A DNA stretch of 35,000 nucleotides from Neocallimastix lanati (nom. inval.) (Eukaryota; Neocallimastigomycota; Neocallimastigomycetes; Neocallimastigales; Neocallimastigaceae): assembly GCA_016946835.1 (NCBI GenBank), contig JACVTC010000111.1:455001-490000 (forward strand), given 5' to 3'. The notes beneath the pieces were generated by a model, which had not been told where the DNA came from, made no database searches, and worked only from the letters and a program-made list of their open reading frames with translations. Position 1 is the stretch's first letter. Every line of letters starts with the position of its first letter. The position numbers were made by a program, and so were the translations under genes. Below, piece by piece: positions 12,533-26,063 of this stretch.

Positions 12533-15500
12533 AATATATTAATAAAGAATAAAGAATAATAGTAAAAAATAAATAAATAAAAATACATGAAATATTATGA
12601 AATAAAATGATTTTGTTTTACCTATATATATATATATATATATAAATTTTTTATTAATTTATTTTATTTTAATTTTTTTTTTTTTTTTTTTTTTAGAAGA
12701 TGAAAGTGAATCTATTGAACCATCCCTATCAGATATAGAGGATCATGATAATGAAAATAATGAAGGTCAATATACTCAATTGTATAAAATATTTTCAACT
12801 CGTATATTATCATGTTCACCTCATGTTACTTTCCCAGCACCTTATTTAATTACTAAAAAAATGAAAGAAGAAGTGAATTATTTCAATGAATTAAGAAAGC
12901 AACATGGTAAAGTTTTAGTAGATTCCAATTCTATTTTATCAAATAATGTATCACCAATTCCAATGGCAAAGGAGGAGATTAGTAATGATGAAATTTTTAT
13001 TACTAATAATTATATAAATAAGTTTAAAAATACAGATTTAATGAGTCCATTTGGTCAATTAAGTATTTCTTATTTATATCGATCCATGAGTAATGAATCC
13101 TCTGTTCCTTGTGAAAGCATTAAAGTAGTGAAAAGAACTTATTACAGTACATCAGATCAAACATTAGGTCAATACTTGGAAGGTTTATGTAAACATGCTG
13201 ATGATACCTGTTCAGTTTGTTTAAAGCCATTATCTCAACATACACGTACTTTCATTCATGGTAATGGAAAGGTCACTGTAGCCATGGAAGAAATGAATTG
13301 TCCTGTAGAAGGTATGGAAAATATCATTATTATGTGGAGTCTCTGTAAAATATGTAATCAAGTTACTCCATTTTTCCCAATGTCTGAAGAAACTTGGATG
13401 TTTTCCTTTGGTAAATACTTAGAATTAGCTTTCTATCATTCCTCTATGTCTTGTCGTGCCAATATTTGTTCTCATAATATTGTTAAAAATCATATTCGAT
13501 TCTTTGGCTATCATAACAAAGTCATAAAGATTGAGTATAATCCAATTGAATTATTTGAAGTATCGTTACCCTCGATAAGGCTAAAATACCGTCCGGAAGC
13601 TAATCTAAAGAATAAACAAAATGATGTCATTACCATAAAACAATATATTACCAAGTATTATAATTCGGTCTCTGAACGTATTAAAAATATTTATTTAAAG
13701 TATGTTCCTTCTTCAAAATTCCAGGAGGCTAAGGAAGAAATTGCTGGTATGAATCGTCGTGTGGTTGTAGAGAAAGCTCAAATGTTGGAACTTTTACAGC
13801 ATACTTCTTTTGCTAGTAGTCCTTCGGATGTTCTTTCCTTGAATAATGTAATTCATGTATTACAAGAAAAAATTAGTGAATATGATAACGATTTTGATAC
13901 CTTTTCCCAAAAATATTTCCAATTAGATAGAGAATTCAAGCGTATCCAATTAAAGCATGCCTTTGCAACCAAAAATGACTATTTAACCGTAATAAATGAT
14001 GATTCCTCGGAAAATATGATTAAACAAAGTAAAAATGAAATTTCAATCATTGAATTTCCAGAATTAGGTTGTTCCCCATCAAAATCTTTACCTCTTCAAT
14101 TAAAGAATGAACAGGATAAAGAGAGGATAAATTCTTCAAAAGATCAAGACACTTTAAGTAAAAATGAAAATATATTGGAAAATAAAAATAAAAATAAAAA
14201 TGAAAATGAAAATGAAAATGAAAATGAAAATGAAAATGACCATATACTTGAAAATAAAAATGAAAATAAAAATAAGAACGAAAATGATAAAAATGGCAAT
14301 AGAAATGATAAAGTAAATAGTGATGAAAATGAAAATAATAATGACAAGTTAAAATCAAAATTAGATATTGATATATTTAGTGATAATAATGGTGAAGATG
14401 ATGATGCTGATGAAAGTGAAGATGCTGATGAAGAAGATGAAGATGCTGATGAAGAAGATGTTGATGAAGAAGAAGAAGAAGAAGAAGGTGAAGGTGAAGG
14501 TGAAGAAGAAAAGGAAACTAATAAATATCGTAAAAGGAGATATATTAAAAATTTAATTCCTAATAGATTTAAAATCAATAGAAAGAAAAAAATGGTTACT
14601 TCCAATCGTTATAATCAAGATTATTATTCTGCTCAAGGACCAATTCATCTAATGGAAAATTCATTCTCACCAGTTAAATATGGTTATTACTTTAACGACA
14701 ATAACAATAACAATAACAATAATACCAAAAATAAAACAAATCATCCACAAGTTTATGGCTCACCGGATGAACCAAACTATTTATTTATGAATGTTATTAA
14801 TGATGATGAAGATAATGATGAGGAAGAAATTGCACCAGTAGAGATTGATAAGAATTTATTAAAATTTAATGATGATGAAAATGTATCCTTAAAGGTAGCA
14901 ACCACTTACGGTTCTTATCATCAAGTCATCGATGGTACTCACATTATTATCGATGGCATTGATAATCGTCATCCTTCCTTAGGCGAAGCCTCAAATGAAA
15001 ATAATATTATCGTTGATAAAAAGAATAGTATAAATGAGTCCCCGGTTTTATTAATCACATCTCCACAACGATTAAAGAATGATACAACTATGGATACTTC
15101 CTCAGTCTATAGTAAAAATACCCTTATAGAAAGTGATGCCAAGGGTAATGATACCAAATCTCAAGTAGAGGAAGATGGAGAACAAAATAGTCCTTTATTA
15201 GAATTAGAATATATTGATTCTTTATTAGTTACTGAAAATGCGGATTCTACTTCTGTTATTTCAGAAGTTAAGCATTCCATCCCTAATCCAAATGGTTCTA
15301 GTAATGGTGGAATTAATAGTAGTAGTGCTAGTGTAATTGTTGGTGGCGTTGAAAAATTCTTTGGTCAAGGTCGTTCCAATTCACTTCACAGACTTAAGCG
15401 TACTCGAAGTGATAATTTAAAGGAAACAAAATCCCTTAATAATAGAATCAACTTTGATAAATTGGAAAGAGAAAAGCATGAAAAAGGTGATAATAATAAT

Positions 15501-16056
15501 GAAGAAAATATCTTTTCACCTTTATCTCTCAATGAAAAAAATAAAGAAAAGGAAAAGGAAAAGGAAAAGGAAAAAGAAAATAATATAGTTCTTTCCTCTT
15601 TAGAATATGATACTCCTTTAGAAATTACAGATGTTATTAATGTTACCCCATTAACTTTTTATAATAATGAAAGTGATAATGAATCCGATACAGAAATTGA
15701 AAAAATGTCTATCATGAAAACTTTATCCCATCTTTGGACAAATTCTTCCCATTTTACACCTTTAGAATATCCATTCCCTCTTGATCAACATATCATTAGA
15801 GGTTCTTTAGTCATAGTTCATGAAGATGAACCAAGTTCTATTATTGCCTTTACTCTCAGCTCCAGTGAATATCGTAGTAGTCTTCAACAGCAACAACAAC
15901 AGCAACAGCAACAACAACAACTTCAAAAACGTCATAGTAATTCAATTCATAATGGTACCCATAATGGCTCTATTATTAATGCTCTTACATCTTATGCTAC
16001 GGCAAATTCATTATTAAATGATCAAGAATCAGCAAATACCATTACTAATAATGATC

Positions 16057-16106
<50 letters not shown>

Positions 16107-16295
16107 GTTTCTTCCGTAACAACTCGTGGTATTGAATCTTTGGCCAATGCTTCCTCTACTCCTCCTAAAACCATTACTAATGAAAATAATATCGTAGAGG
16201 AAGAAAATAATACAAATAATAACAATAATAATACTATCAATCATAATAACAATAATAATAATAACAATAATAATAATAACAATAATAATAATAAC

Positions 16296-16368
<73 letters not shown>

Positions 16369-16615
16369 TTAATAATAATAATGTCAATTCTAATAATGTT
16401 GGCGGTGATGAAAATAAAGTTCATAAAATTATTGATGAAATTATTGGTAATAATAATAGTAATAGTAATGCAAATGGAGATAACAATAATCAAATTAATA
16501 GTAGTTCCAGTGTTAATAATACAATGAATGGTATGATGTCCGAAGAAGATGATCGTCTCAATGATAATGAATCCATATATAAATCTAAAATTGATAATCA
16601 TATTAAATGTCGTAA

Positions 16616-16646
<31 letters not shown>

Positions 16647-17455
16647 ATTTCTTAATAACCTTATACATTAATATATATATATATTGTAATATTATACATT
16701 ATATATATATATATATATTTTTTATTTTCTTTTTCTTTTTCTTGTTACTAATAAATAAATAAAATCAAAAATCAAAATTTTATTAATCTTTTCATATCTA
16801 TTTTACTTTCTGTATTTCTTTCTTTAATAAGAATTTATGGATGGTAGTACAAGAATTTTCTGTAAAATCTTTTATCCAGAAAAATTTGAAATTCTTAGAA
16901 AGAATTGTGGTGTAGAAAAAATATATATTCAATCCTTATCTCACTGTAAAAAATGGAGTAATGATGGTGGTAAATCTGGTTCGGCTTTCTTAAAGACAAG
17001 AGGTAAAATAAGAATATATAAAATTAAAAAAATTAGAAAATTAAAAATAAAAATTAAAAAATTAACAATTAAAAATAAAAATAAAAATAAAAGAAATTAA
17101 ATAACGATAAAAAAATTTAAAAAATAATAATTGATAATCAGAAAAATAAATTGTCATTATCATCATCATCATTATTATTATTATTATATAATATAATATT
17201 TTATTTAATATTAACCTTATCTATTTAAATTGTTTATTTAATATGAATATTTATTTATTTATTATTTATCAATTTATTTATTATGCTATATAGATGATAG
17301 ATTTATTATTAAACAATTATCAAGACCTGAAATGGATGCTTTCTTAAAATTTGCAGATGAATATTTTGAATATATAAATAATGCACTTTATAATAAGGTA
17401 TAGACTCTCGAACATTTATATTTATATTTATAATTAATTTATATTAATATATATA

Positions 17456-17486
<31 letters not shown>

Positions 17487-18353
17487 ATAAAAAAAAAAAA
17501 AAAATCTAAAACTAGACCCCAACTTCATTAGCTAAAATTTATGGTATCTATCGATTTGGTATTAAAAATCCAAATAGTGGTAGATCTATGAGAATGGATG
17601 TATTAGTTATGGAAAATTTATTCTATGAACATAAATGTTCCAAGGTAAAAAAATAAAAAATAAAAAATAAAAAAAAAAAAATAAAAAAAATAAATAAAAA
17701 TAAAAATAAAAAAAAAATAAAAATAAAATAAATATATATATATATATTAAATATTTATTTATGATATAAATAACATAATAAAATATATTAAATATTTATT
17801 TATGATATAACATAATAAAAATATATTAATATATTATAATTATAATGATATGATATATCTATTTTATTCAAAATTTTAAATATTAAAAAATTTATATTAT
17901 TTTATATAATTAGATTTTCGATTTAAAAGGTTCCACAAGAAATAGACATGCTCAATCTACTGGAAAAGAAAATGAAGTTTTATTAGATGAAAACTTATTA
18001 GAATGTAATAAATTATGATAAATAATTATATATATATTAAATATATAATTTTTAAATAGAATAATATATTAATTTTTTTTTTTTTTTTTTTAAAAAAAAT
18101 AATTAATAATAGTGATAAATGAACAACCATTATTCATAAGAGAATATTCAAAGAATTTATTGTTTACTTCAGTATGGAAAGATACTTCTTTCTTATCACA
18201 ACTTAATGTAATGGATTATTCATTAGTTGTCGGTGTAGATAGTGATACCCATGAATTAATTATTGGTATAGTTGGTAAAGTATTTTATTTATTTATTTAT
18301 TTATTTATTTTATTTTATTTTCAATATTTGATACTTGTTATTATCTTATTAAA

Positions 18354-18450
<97 letters not shown>

Positions 18451-18952
18451 TATTATTATTATTATTATTATTATTTTAAATAAAAACGTCATGTATTAAT
18501 CTAATCAATATTGTTTTACTTTGGTTAATTCCTATATTTTATAAATATTAATATAATATATATATATATATTTTTTTTAATATTATTTTAATCGGCATTC
18601 ATATGTCAACAGATTATATTAGAACATTTACTTGGGATAAAAAACTTGAAAGTTGGGTGAAAGAAACTGGTATTCTTGGTGGTGGTGGAAGAGACCCTAC
18701 TATTATTTCACCAGTTCAATATAAAAATAGATTTAGAGAATCAATGGCAAGATACTTCTTAATGGTAAATAATATTTTAAAAAGAAAATTTTTTTTTTTT
18801 TTTTTTATTTTTAATCTTAAATATATATATTTAATAAATTTTTAAAAATAGTCCAATAAAATTAATAATTAATTTATATTAACTTAATAATCTAATTTTA
18901 GGTTCCAGATAAATTTTGTTTTGAAGAAGAAGATGAAAAACAACCTCAATAA
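8095..18952 (+). CDS. FAB1: Fab1/PIKfyve 1-phosphatidylinositol-3-phosphate 5-kinase
   Basis: Ten exons: 8095-10971, 11479-12469, 12697-16611, 16832-17002, 17294-17397, 17516-17644, 17914-18004, 18113-18274, 18613-18764, 18902-18952; all GT-AG and in frame, about 2880 aa. Known role of the family: it makes PI(3,5)P2 from PI3P on endosome/vacuole membranes. Visible domains: FYVE at residues about 508-567 (WxxD at 509-512, RRKHHCR at 529-535, RVC at 562-564, eight zinc Cys); CCT/TCP-1-like about 1004-1225 ([14 protein letters not shown] start); cysteine-rich CCR about 1440-1590; PIPK from about 2306, with candidate ATP Lys2606 (FCKIFY), DYSL at Asp2794, IVD Asp2814 and the [12 protein letters not shown] activation loop. 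It ends VPDKFCF plus an acidic tail. It is longer than yeast or human family members (about 2100-2300 aa) because of Asn-rich and acidic inserts between domains and one inside the kinase N-lobe. Splitting at intron 1 into two genes is possible but unlikely given family domain order. Confidence 0.95.
9967..10044 (+). repeat. (Asn-Thr)13 coding repeat in FAB1
   Basis: Thirteen hexanucleotide units of the AATACT type, one encoding Asn-Ala, lie 57 residues after the FYVE domain in the linker to the CCT domain. Third positions vary between ACT and ACA. Confidence 0.9.
10972..11478 (+). other. FAB1 intron 1 with TTTA-rich tract
   Basis: At 507 bp this is the longest FAB1 intron, from a GTATAA donor to a TTATTATAG acceptor. 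Its middle (about 11160-11390) is a degenerate ATTTATTTTATAT array that gives a spurious open frame of Ile/Tyr/Phe/Leu. Reading through the donor meets a stop two codons later (ATG GTA TAA), so retention would give a 960-residue FYVE-only protein. Confidence 0.8.
15885..16367 (+). repeat. PolyQ and polyN coding tracts inside the FAB1 kinase region
   Basis: Three homopeptide tracts lie in exon 3: Gln12 (CAA/CAG, 15885-15920), Asn16 (16059-16106) and Asn41 (16245-16367, nearly all AAT with scattered AAC). They fall between the PIPK start (motif [18 protein letters not shown]) and the next conserved block ([14 protein letters not shown]), so they form a disordered insert in the kinase N-lobe. 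Fab1 kinases are known to carry a spacer near here; the tract lengths are unusual. Confidence 0.9.
18358..18476 (+). repeat. (AAT)n followed by (ATT)n in FAB1 intron 8
   Basis: About ten AAT repeats (18358-18387) switch directly into about thirty ATT repeats (18388-18476, with two phase slips), inside the 338-bp intron 8 (18275-18612). AAT and ATT are complementary, so the transcript could fold back on itself here. Confidence 0.85.
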
Positions 18953-20672
18953 AAAATAATAATAATAATAATTAATAATAATTAATAATAATTAATAATA
19001 AATAAAAATAAAAATAAAAATAAAAATAAAAATAAAAACAAAAATAAAAATAAAAATAAAAATAAAAAAATAAAAAAAAATAAAAAAATAAAAATAATAA
19101 AAATAATAATAATAAATAAATAAATAAATATAAATAATAAATATAAATAAATAGTTATAAATAAATAATTATAAATAAATAATTATAATAATAATATAAA
19201 TAATTATAATAAAAATGAAATAAAAAAAAAATAGTTATTATATAAATATATCATATTATATATTAATAAAATATAATGAAAATATATATATATCTTTTAG
19301 TTTGTAATTTACACTATTTAATATCGAAGTTAAATTATATAAAATAATTAAAAATATTAACATTATTTTATTTTATTATTATTTTATATTTTAATATAAT
19401 AAATATTCAAAATAATAATAACGATTAATTTAATTATAAGTTTAGATTTTGATAATAAAATATAAATATATTCAATGAATTTCATTTCTAATAAAAACTC
19501 AATGCTACTTAATTTTAGTAATATGATGATTAAATTAAAATGACCTTTAATTGGAAATTTACATATATGAAAATATATAAAAAATATATATATATAATAG
19601 TAATAGTATAAATATATATATATTATATTTTATTTTTAATATTTATTAATTAAAAAAAAATAAAAAATGGAATAATAAAACTTTATATATATTTTTAAAA
19701 AAAAAAAAAATGTATAAAATAAAACATTTACTTTTTCTATATAAATATTTATATAAAAAGTTTTCTTTTTAACTTTTTTTTTTTTTTTTTTTTTAATATT
19801 TTTTTAATTTGTATTTGATTATTATTAATAAAAAAATTTTATATTTTAAAAATTTTCCAAATTATATATATATATACTTTTTTTTTTTTTTTTTTTTGGT
19901 AAAATTTAACTATCATATTGGATTATTGGATTATTATATTATTATTTTTATTATTTCTATCATTTTTATTATAAAATTGAATAAATCTTAAAAAAAAAAC
20001 ATTTAAAAAAATTTTTTATATGTATTTTACATTTAATAAAAATTGAAAATCATCCAATCATTCTAAAAAAAATGTATTAAAAAATTTAATTCATATATAT
20101 TAAAAGTGTAATCTATAATTCTAATTAAATCATTAAAAAAAAATAATAATAAAAGAATTATTGAAATAATAATGAAATCTTTCAAATAAAATTTATTGTA
20201 TATTATAAATTATAACAATATTTAATATTTTATATAATTATATATAATTATATAGTTAATGTATATATAAAATTTTGATATTAATTTTTTTATTATAAAA
20301 AAATATTATTATTTTTTTTTATTTTTACATCTAAAAAAAAAATTTTAATATATTTTCTGAGCTTATTTTTTTTTATGGATTTTTTTTTTTTGTCTTTAGA
20401 TCTTAACAAGTTATATTTTATCATTTATAAAAATTAAAAAAAAATTAATTAGAATCAAAATAGTTATAATATTCATAAATAAAAATAAAAGTTCATATTT
20501 AGATAAATAAAGTTCTTTTTTAATTAAAAGAATAAGAAAAAAAAAAAAAAAAAACTAAACAAAATAAAAGAAATTATTGAAATTTAGGATTTCAATTTCA
20601 TTTAAATAACATAAATTAAATTAAAGAGGAAAAAAAAATAATAATAAAAATAAAAATAAATAAGGAAAGAAA
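18953..20672. other. AT-rich spacer between FAB1 and SNU114
   Basis: It starts with AATAATAATT repeats, then an (ATAAAA)n-like array (about 19000-19090) and ATAAATAA repeats to about 19210; these are probably 3' flank of FAB1. The rest is A/T-rich with several T runs (about 19777-19794, 19878-19897) and an A run (20538-20553). The last 100 bases are A-rich and end AAGGAAAGAAA before the SNU114 ATG, a typical fungal A-rich leader. No gene is supported; the open frame 19809-19991 is low complexity. Confidence 0.6.
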
Positions 20673-20933
20673 ATGGATTTCTCACAATATGATGAATTTG
20701 GTAATTATATAGGTCCCGAATTATCAGATGAAGAATCTGATTATGAAGAAGAAAATCAACAAATTGAACAACCAAATGTAACAGAAGAAAAGGATCAAAG
20801 TGAAGAAGAGGAAGAAGGAGAAGAAGAAAAAGATGAAAATGATATGGAAACAGATGTTCCAGGTGAAGGATTAGACGGAATGCAATTAATAAAGGTTGAT
20901 GGTATGAACCTTTCCAATTTTTTTTTTTTTTTT

Positions 20934-20964
<31 letters not shown>

Positions 20965-23284
20965 GTTTATTATTATATATATTTATAAAATTATAAAGTA
21001 ATATTGTATCAAAATTGTTATGGTATAATTTTAATTCAGATATAAAATTTTTATCTTTTTTTTTTAAAAAAAAAAATAAAAAATTATTTTTTTATATATT
21101 AATTTTATATATAATATTTATAATAAAATTGTTAAAATTAATCTTGAATTAAACTATTAATATCCAAAATTTCTTTATATATAAATTAAATTTCATTTTT
21201 TTATTTTATTTTATTTTATTTTATTTTAAATGTTATTATGAAATTACATCAAAAAAAATATTAATAAATAAATTATTAAAATAATAATAATAATATGATA
21301 TATATATTGAATTAAAAATAAAAAGAAAATCCTTCAATGGAGGTTGTATTACATGAAGATAAATCGTATTATCCAAGTGCAGAAGAAGTATATGGTAAAG
21401 ATGTTGAAAATTTAGTTCAAGAAGAAGATACTCAACCTCTATCTGAACCAATTATTGCACCTATAAGAGCAAAAAAATACCAAATTCAAGAAAAGAATTT
21501 ACCACCAACAATTTACAGCAAACAGTAAAATACTTTTTTTTTTATGCTTCATTTGAATAAATTTTAAAATATATAATACATATATAATACACGTATAAAT
21601 TATCATAATTTTAAAGAAATTGGCCATTCAATAAATTAAATGAAACTATGTAAAAAAATATATATATATATTTATATGAATAGATATTTAATTGATATGA
21701 CAGATCATCCAAGTATGATTAGAAATGTTGCTTTAATTGGTAATTTACATCATGGTAAAACTACATTTATTGATATGCTTGTATCACAAACTCACAATGT
21801 CAATTGGGAATTAGATAAAGATGTAATATATATATATATGCTTTTTTAATTCTTCTTCTTCTTCTATAATATTGAATGTTTATTAAACGATTTTAATAGA
21901 TATGTTTTTATAGTCCTTGAAAAAATGATTAATATCTTAATAAATTATATATTATATATGTTATGAAATTAATATAAAAAAATATTTATTTATATAGCAA
22001 AGATATACAGATATTCATATATTAGAAAGACAACGTGGTTTAAGTATTAAGAGTATGCCTATGTCCCTTTTACTTCAAGATTCAAAGGATAAATCTTATT
22101 TGATTAACTTATATGATACACCAGGTAATTTTAACCATAATTATTATTGCAATTATCATTTTATCATTTTATTTTAAATACTTATATTAAAAAACATAAG
22201 CATTGTCATAACTATAAAAAGTAAACCTATTTATTAATAATGTTAATATAAATATTTATAATATATTATATTAAAAGGTCATGCCAACTTTTCGGATGAA
22301 GTTACTGCTGCCTTAAGAATTGCAGATGGTGTTGTTATTATTGTAGATGCTGTTGAAGGGGTAAGCACTTAATATAAACTTTTTAATAATAAAAGTTTTT
22401 TTTTTTTTATTTTTTAATTTATTATTCATTTATTTATTTATTAATAATAATATAATAAATATAATTTTCTTCACAAAATTTCGTTATTAATTTATATTAT
22501 ATATTATTATTAATAATTATAATTATAATTATAAATGACAAATGTATTAAATTACAATAATATACTTTTTTTTTCTATATATTTTTTATATTTTAATGTA
22601 TAATAGGTAATGTCACAAACTGAAAGATTAATTAGACATGCTTGTAGAGAAAAACTTGCTATTACTTTAGTAATTAGTAAATTTGATAGATTAATTGTTG
22701 AATTAAAACTCCCTCCAACTGATGCTTATTTCAAACTTAAGCATACTATTGAAGAAGTTAACTCTATTTTATGGTAATTTTTTTTATTAAAATATTTTTT
22801 TTTCTCTCTTTTCATTTAAACTTTATTATTAAATTAAAATTAATAATTATAATAATATTATATATATATAATTTTTTTTTTTTTTTGGATTATTATATAT
22901 TTTATTGTTAATTTAATTTTTATTAGTGAATATGATGAAGATAATAGAGTTTCACCAGAAAAAGGAAATGTTGCTTTCTCATCTGCAGAAATGAGATGGT
23001 GCTTTACTCTCGAAACCTTTGCTCAAATGTATAGCGATACTTATGGTAAATATAAATTTTATTTAATGTAGATATATTTATAAAATATTATTTTTTTTTC
23101 GTAATAAATATATGTATATAAATATTAGATTTATAATTTAATATAACATTTTAATAATAATAATTTTTTATAATTTAATTATTTATTTAATTTAACATTT
23201 TAATGTAATAAAATAATAATAATTAATTATTTTAAATTTTAATTGTATATATTTTTATTATTATTGTCATTTTTATTTCAATTA

Positions 23285-23329
<45 letters not shown>

Positions 23330-23830
23330 TAAAGGTGGTATTGATGTTGAAAAATTTGTTCAACGTCTTTGGGGTGATATTTATTATAATCCTGACTCAA
23401 GAAAGTTTAGTCGTAAACCAAAAAGTTCCAGATCTCAACGTGGTTTCGTTCATTTCATTTTAGAACCATTATATAAGCTTTATGCTCAAGTTATTGGTGA
23501 AGATGAAGATACTCTTAAACATACTTTAGCATCATTAGATATATATCTTAAACCATCCGAGTTTAAATTAGATGTTAAACCATTATTACGTTTAGTTTGT
23601 CAAAAATTCTTTGGTTTATCTTCAGGATTTACTGATATGTGTATTAAAAAGATTCCATCTCCAATTGAAAATGCTAGAAATAAGGTAAATGAATGATGAA
23701 ATAAAAATAGATTTTTTATAACTTTGTTTAATTATAATAATAATAATAATGTTTTAATCATAATGAAATTTTTCATTTTATATTAATTTATAAATATACA
23801 ATATATCTTTATTAAAATTTATTATTACTA

Positions 23831-23885
<55 letters not shown>

Positions 23886-24778
23886 TTATTGAAATATTTA
23901 AAATAAAATGATAGATTGAACATACTTATACTGGTCCAATGGATTCACCAATTGCAGATTATATGAAGCAATGTGATCCAAATGGTCCATTAATGATCCA
24001 AGTAGTAAAATTATATAATTCAGAAAATTATAATGAATTTAATGTATTTGGTAGAATCATGAGTGGAAGAGTAAGTGTTGGTCAATCAGTTAGAATTCTT
24101 GGTGAAAGGTATTCATTAAATGATGAAGAAGATATGACCATTAAAGAAATTAAAGATATTTGGATTTATGAATCAAGGTAAATTTATATTTTTATTTTTA
24201 TTTATATATTTATATATGTATTTTTTTTTTTTTAATAGTAGTATTATCATTAATATATAATAATAAATTTAAAACAATGATTTTATTTTCATTTCTATCT
24301 TTCTACCTTTCTTTCTATCTTTTTATTTTTCTTTTCTAACTTTCTATCTTTCTTTCCTTTTTTTTTTTTTTTTATAATTATTTTTCTGAAACTAAAATAT
24401 ATTAAAAATATTGCATTATCATTATGTTTTTATTATACGATGCTATGTCATCAAACAATTAAATTATAATTAATTTCTCAAAAAAGATATAAGATTAAGG
24501 TTGATTCGGTTATTGCTGGTAATTGGGTTTTATTAGGTGGTATTGATCAATCTATTATGAAGACAGCAACCATTACCAATATTGCTTCTAATTCTGATGA
24601 TGATGATAATGAAAATAGTCCATGTATTTTCAGACCTCTTAGATTTGATACTGAACCAATTTTAAAGATTGCTGTTGAACCTGTTAATCCAACTGAATTA
24701 CCAAAAATGTTGGAAGGTTTAAGAAAAATTAATAAGAGTTATTTAATTACAAAAACCAAGGTATATATATATATATCT

Positions 24779-24817
<39 letters not shown>

Positions 24818-26023
24818 GAATAATTAATAAACAATTAATTAATAATTTGAGATATAGATATTTATTGAAGAGAATAGTTAAAATTTTAATGCTTTTAAAT
24901 AAACTTTTTTTTTAATTAAATATTCCTATATTTTCTTTTTAAATATTCATATATTTTTAAATAATATGAATAGGTTGAAGAATCAGGTGAACATATTATA
25001 TTAGGTACAGGTGAACTTTTCCTTGATTGTGCTTTACATGATTTAAGAAAATTATATGCAGAAATTGATATTAAGGTTGCTGATCCAGTAGTAAAATTCT
25101 GTGAAACTGTCGTTGAAACTTCATCTATTAAATGTTATGCAGAAACTCCAAATAAAAAGTAAATATTTATTAAAATTTTATTATATAATTTTTTATTTTT
25201 TTATTTTTTAATTTTTTATTATTTTTAATTTTTTATTATTTTTTATTATTATTTTTTTTTTCTATTTTTATTTTTTTTTTTTTTTTTTTTTTTTTTTTAT
25301 TATTTTTTTTTATTGTTTATAATTATATAGATTTATAGATTTATAGTTGTTATTATTATTAATTATTATTATAATAAAATATTAATTTTTTTTTTAATCA
25401 TTTAAAATAATAATAAAAACAAATAAAATACAATATAATAAAATAATAAAATAAAATAAAAAAAAAAAAAAAAAAAAAAAAAAGGAATAAGTTAACAATG
25501 ATAGCAGAACCACTTGAAAAAGATGTTGCTGATGATATTGAAAACTTAAAGGTAAATATAGATTGGCCAGCAAAGAAATTAAGCGATCACTTTGTAAATA
25601 ATTATGATTGGGATATATTGGCTGCCAGAAATATATGGGCTTTTGGTCCAGATAATAATGGACCAAATGTTTTAATTAATGATACTTTACCATCTGAAAC
25701 CGATAAAAAGTTATTATATTCCGTAAAAGATTCTATAGTTCAAGGTTTCCAATGGGGTGCTCGTGAAGGTCCACTTTGTGATGAACCAATTAGAAATGTT
25801 AAATTTAGATTATTAGATACTACATTAGCTCAAGAACCACTTTATCGTGGTGGTGGTCAAATTATTCCAACTTCTCGTCGTGTAACTTATTCTTCATTCT
25901 TAATGGTAATTAAATTTTAATTAATTATAATAAAATAATAAATATATATATATATATATATATATTATTTTATCAAATACTATAAATTTATACATTTACA
26001 TTTATATTAATATCCAAATATAA

Positions 26024-26063
<40 letters not shown>

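Noticed and set aside
14047-16601. Several minus-strand open frames rich in Ser, Phe, His or Ile
   Set aside because: Complements of GAA/GAT/AAT codon repeats of FAB1 exon 3.
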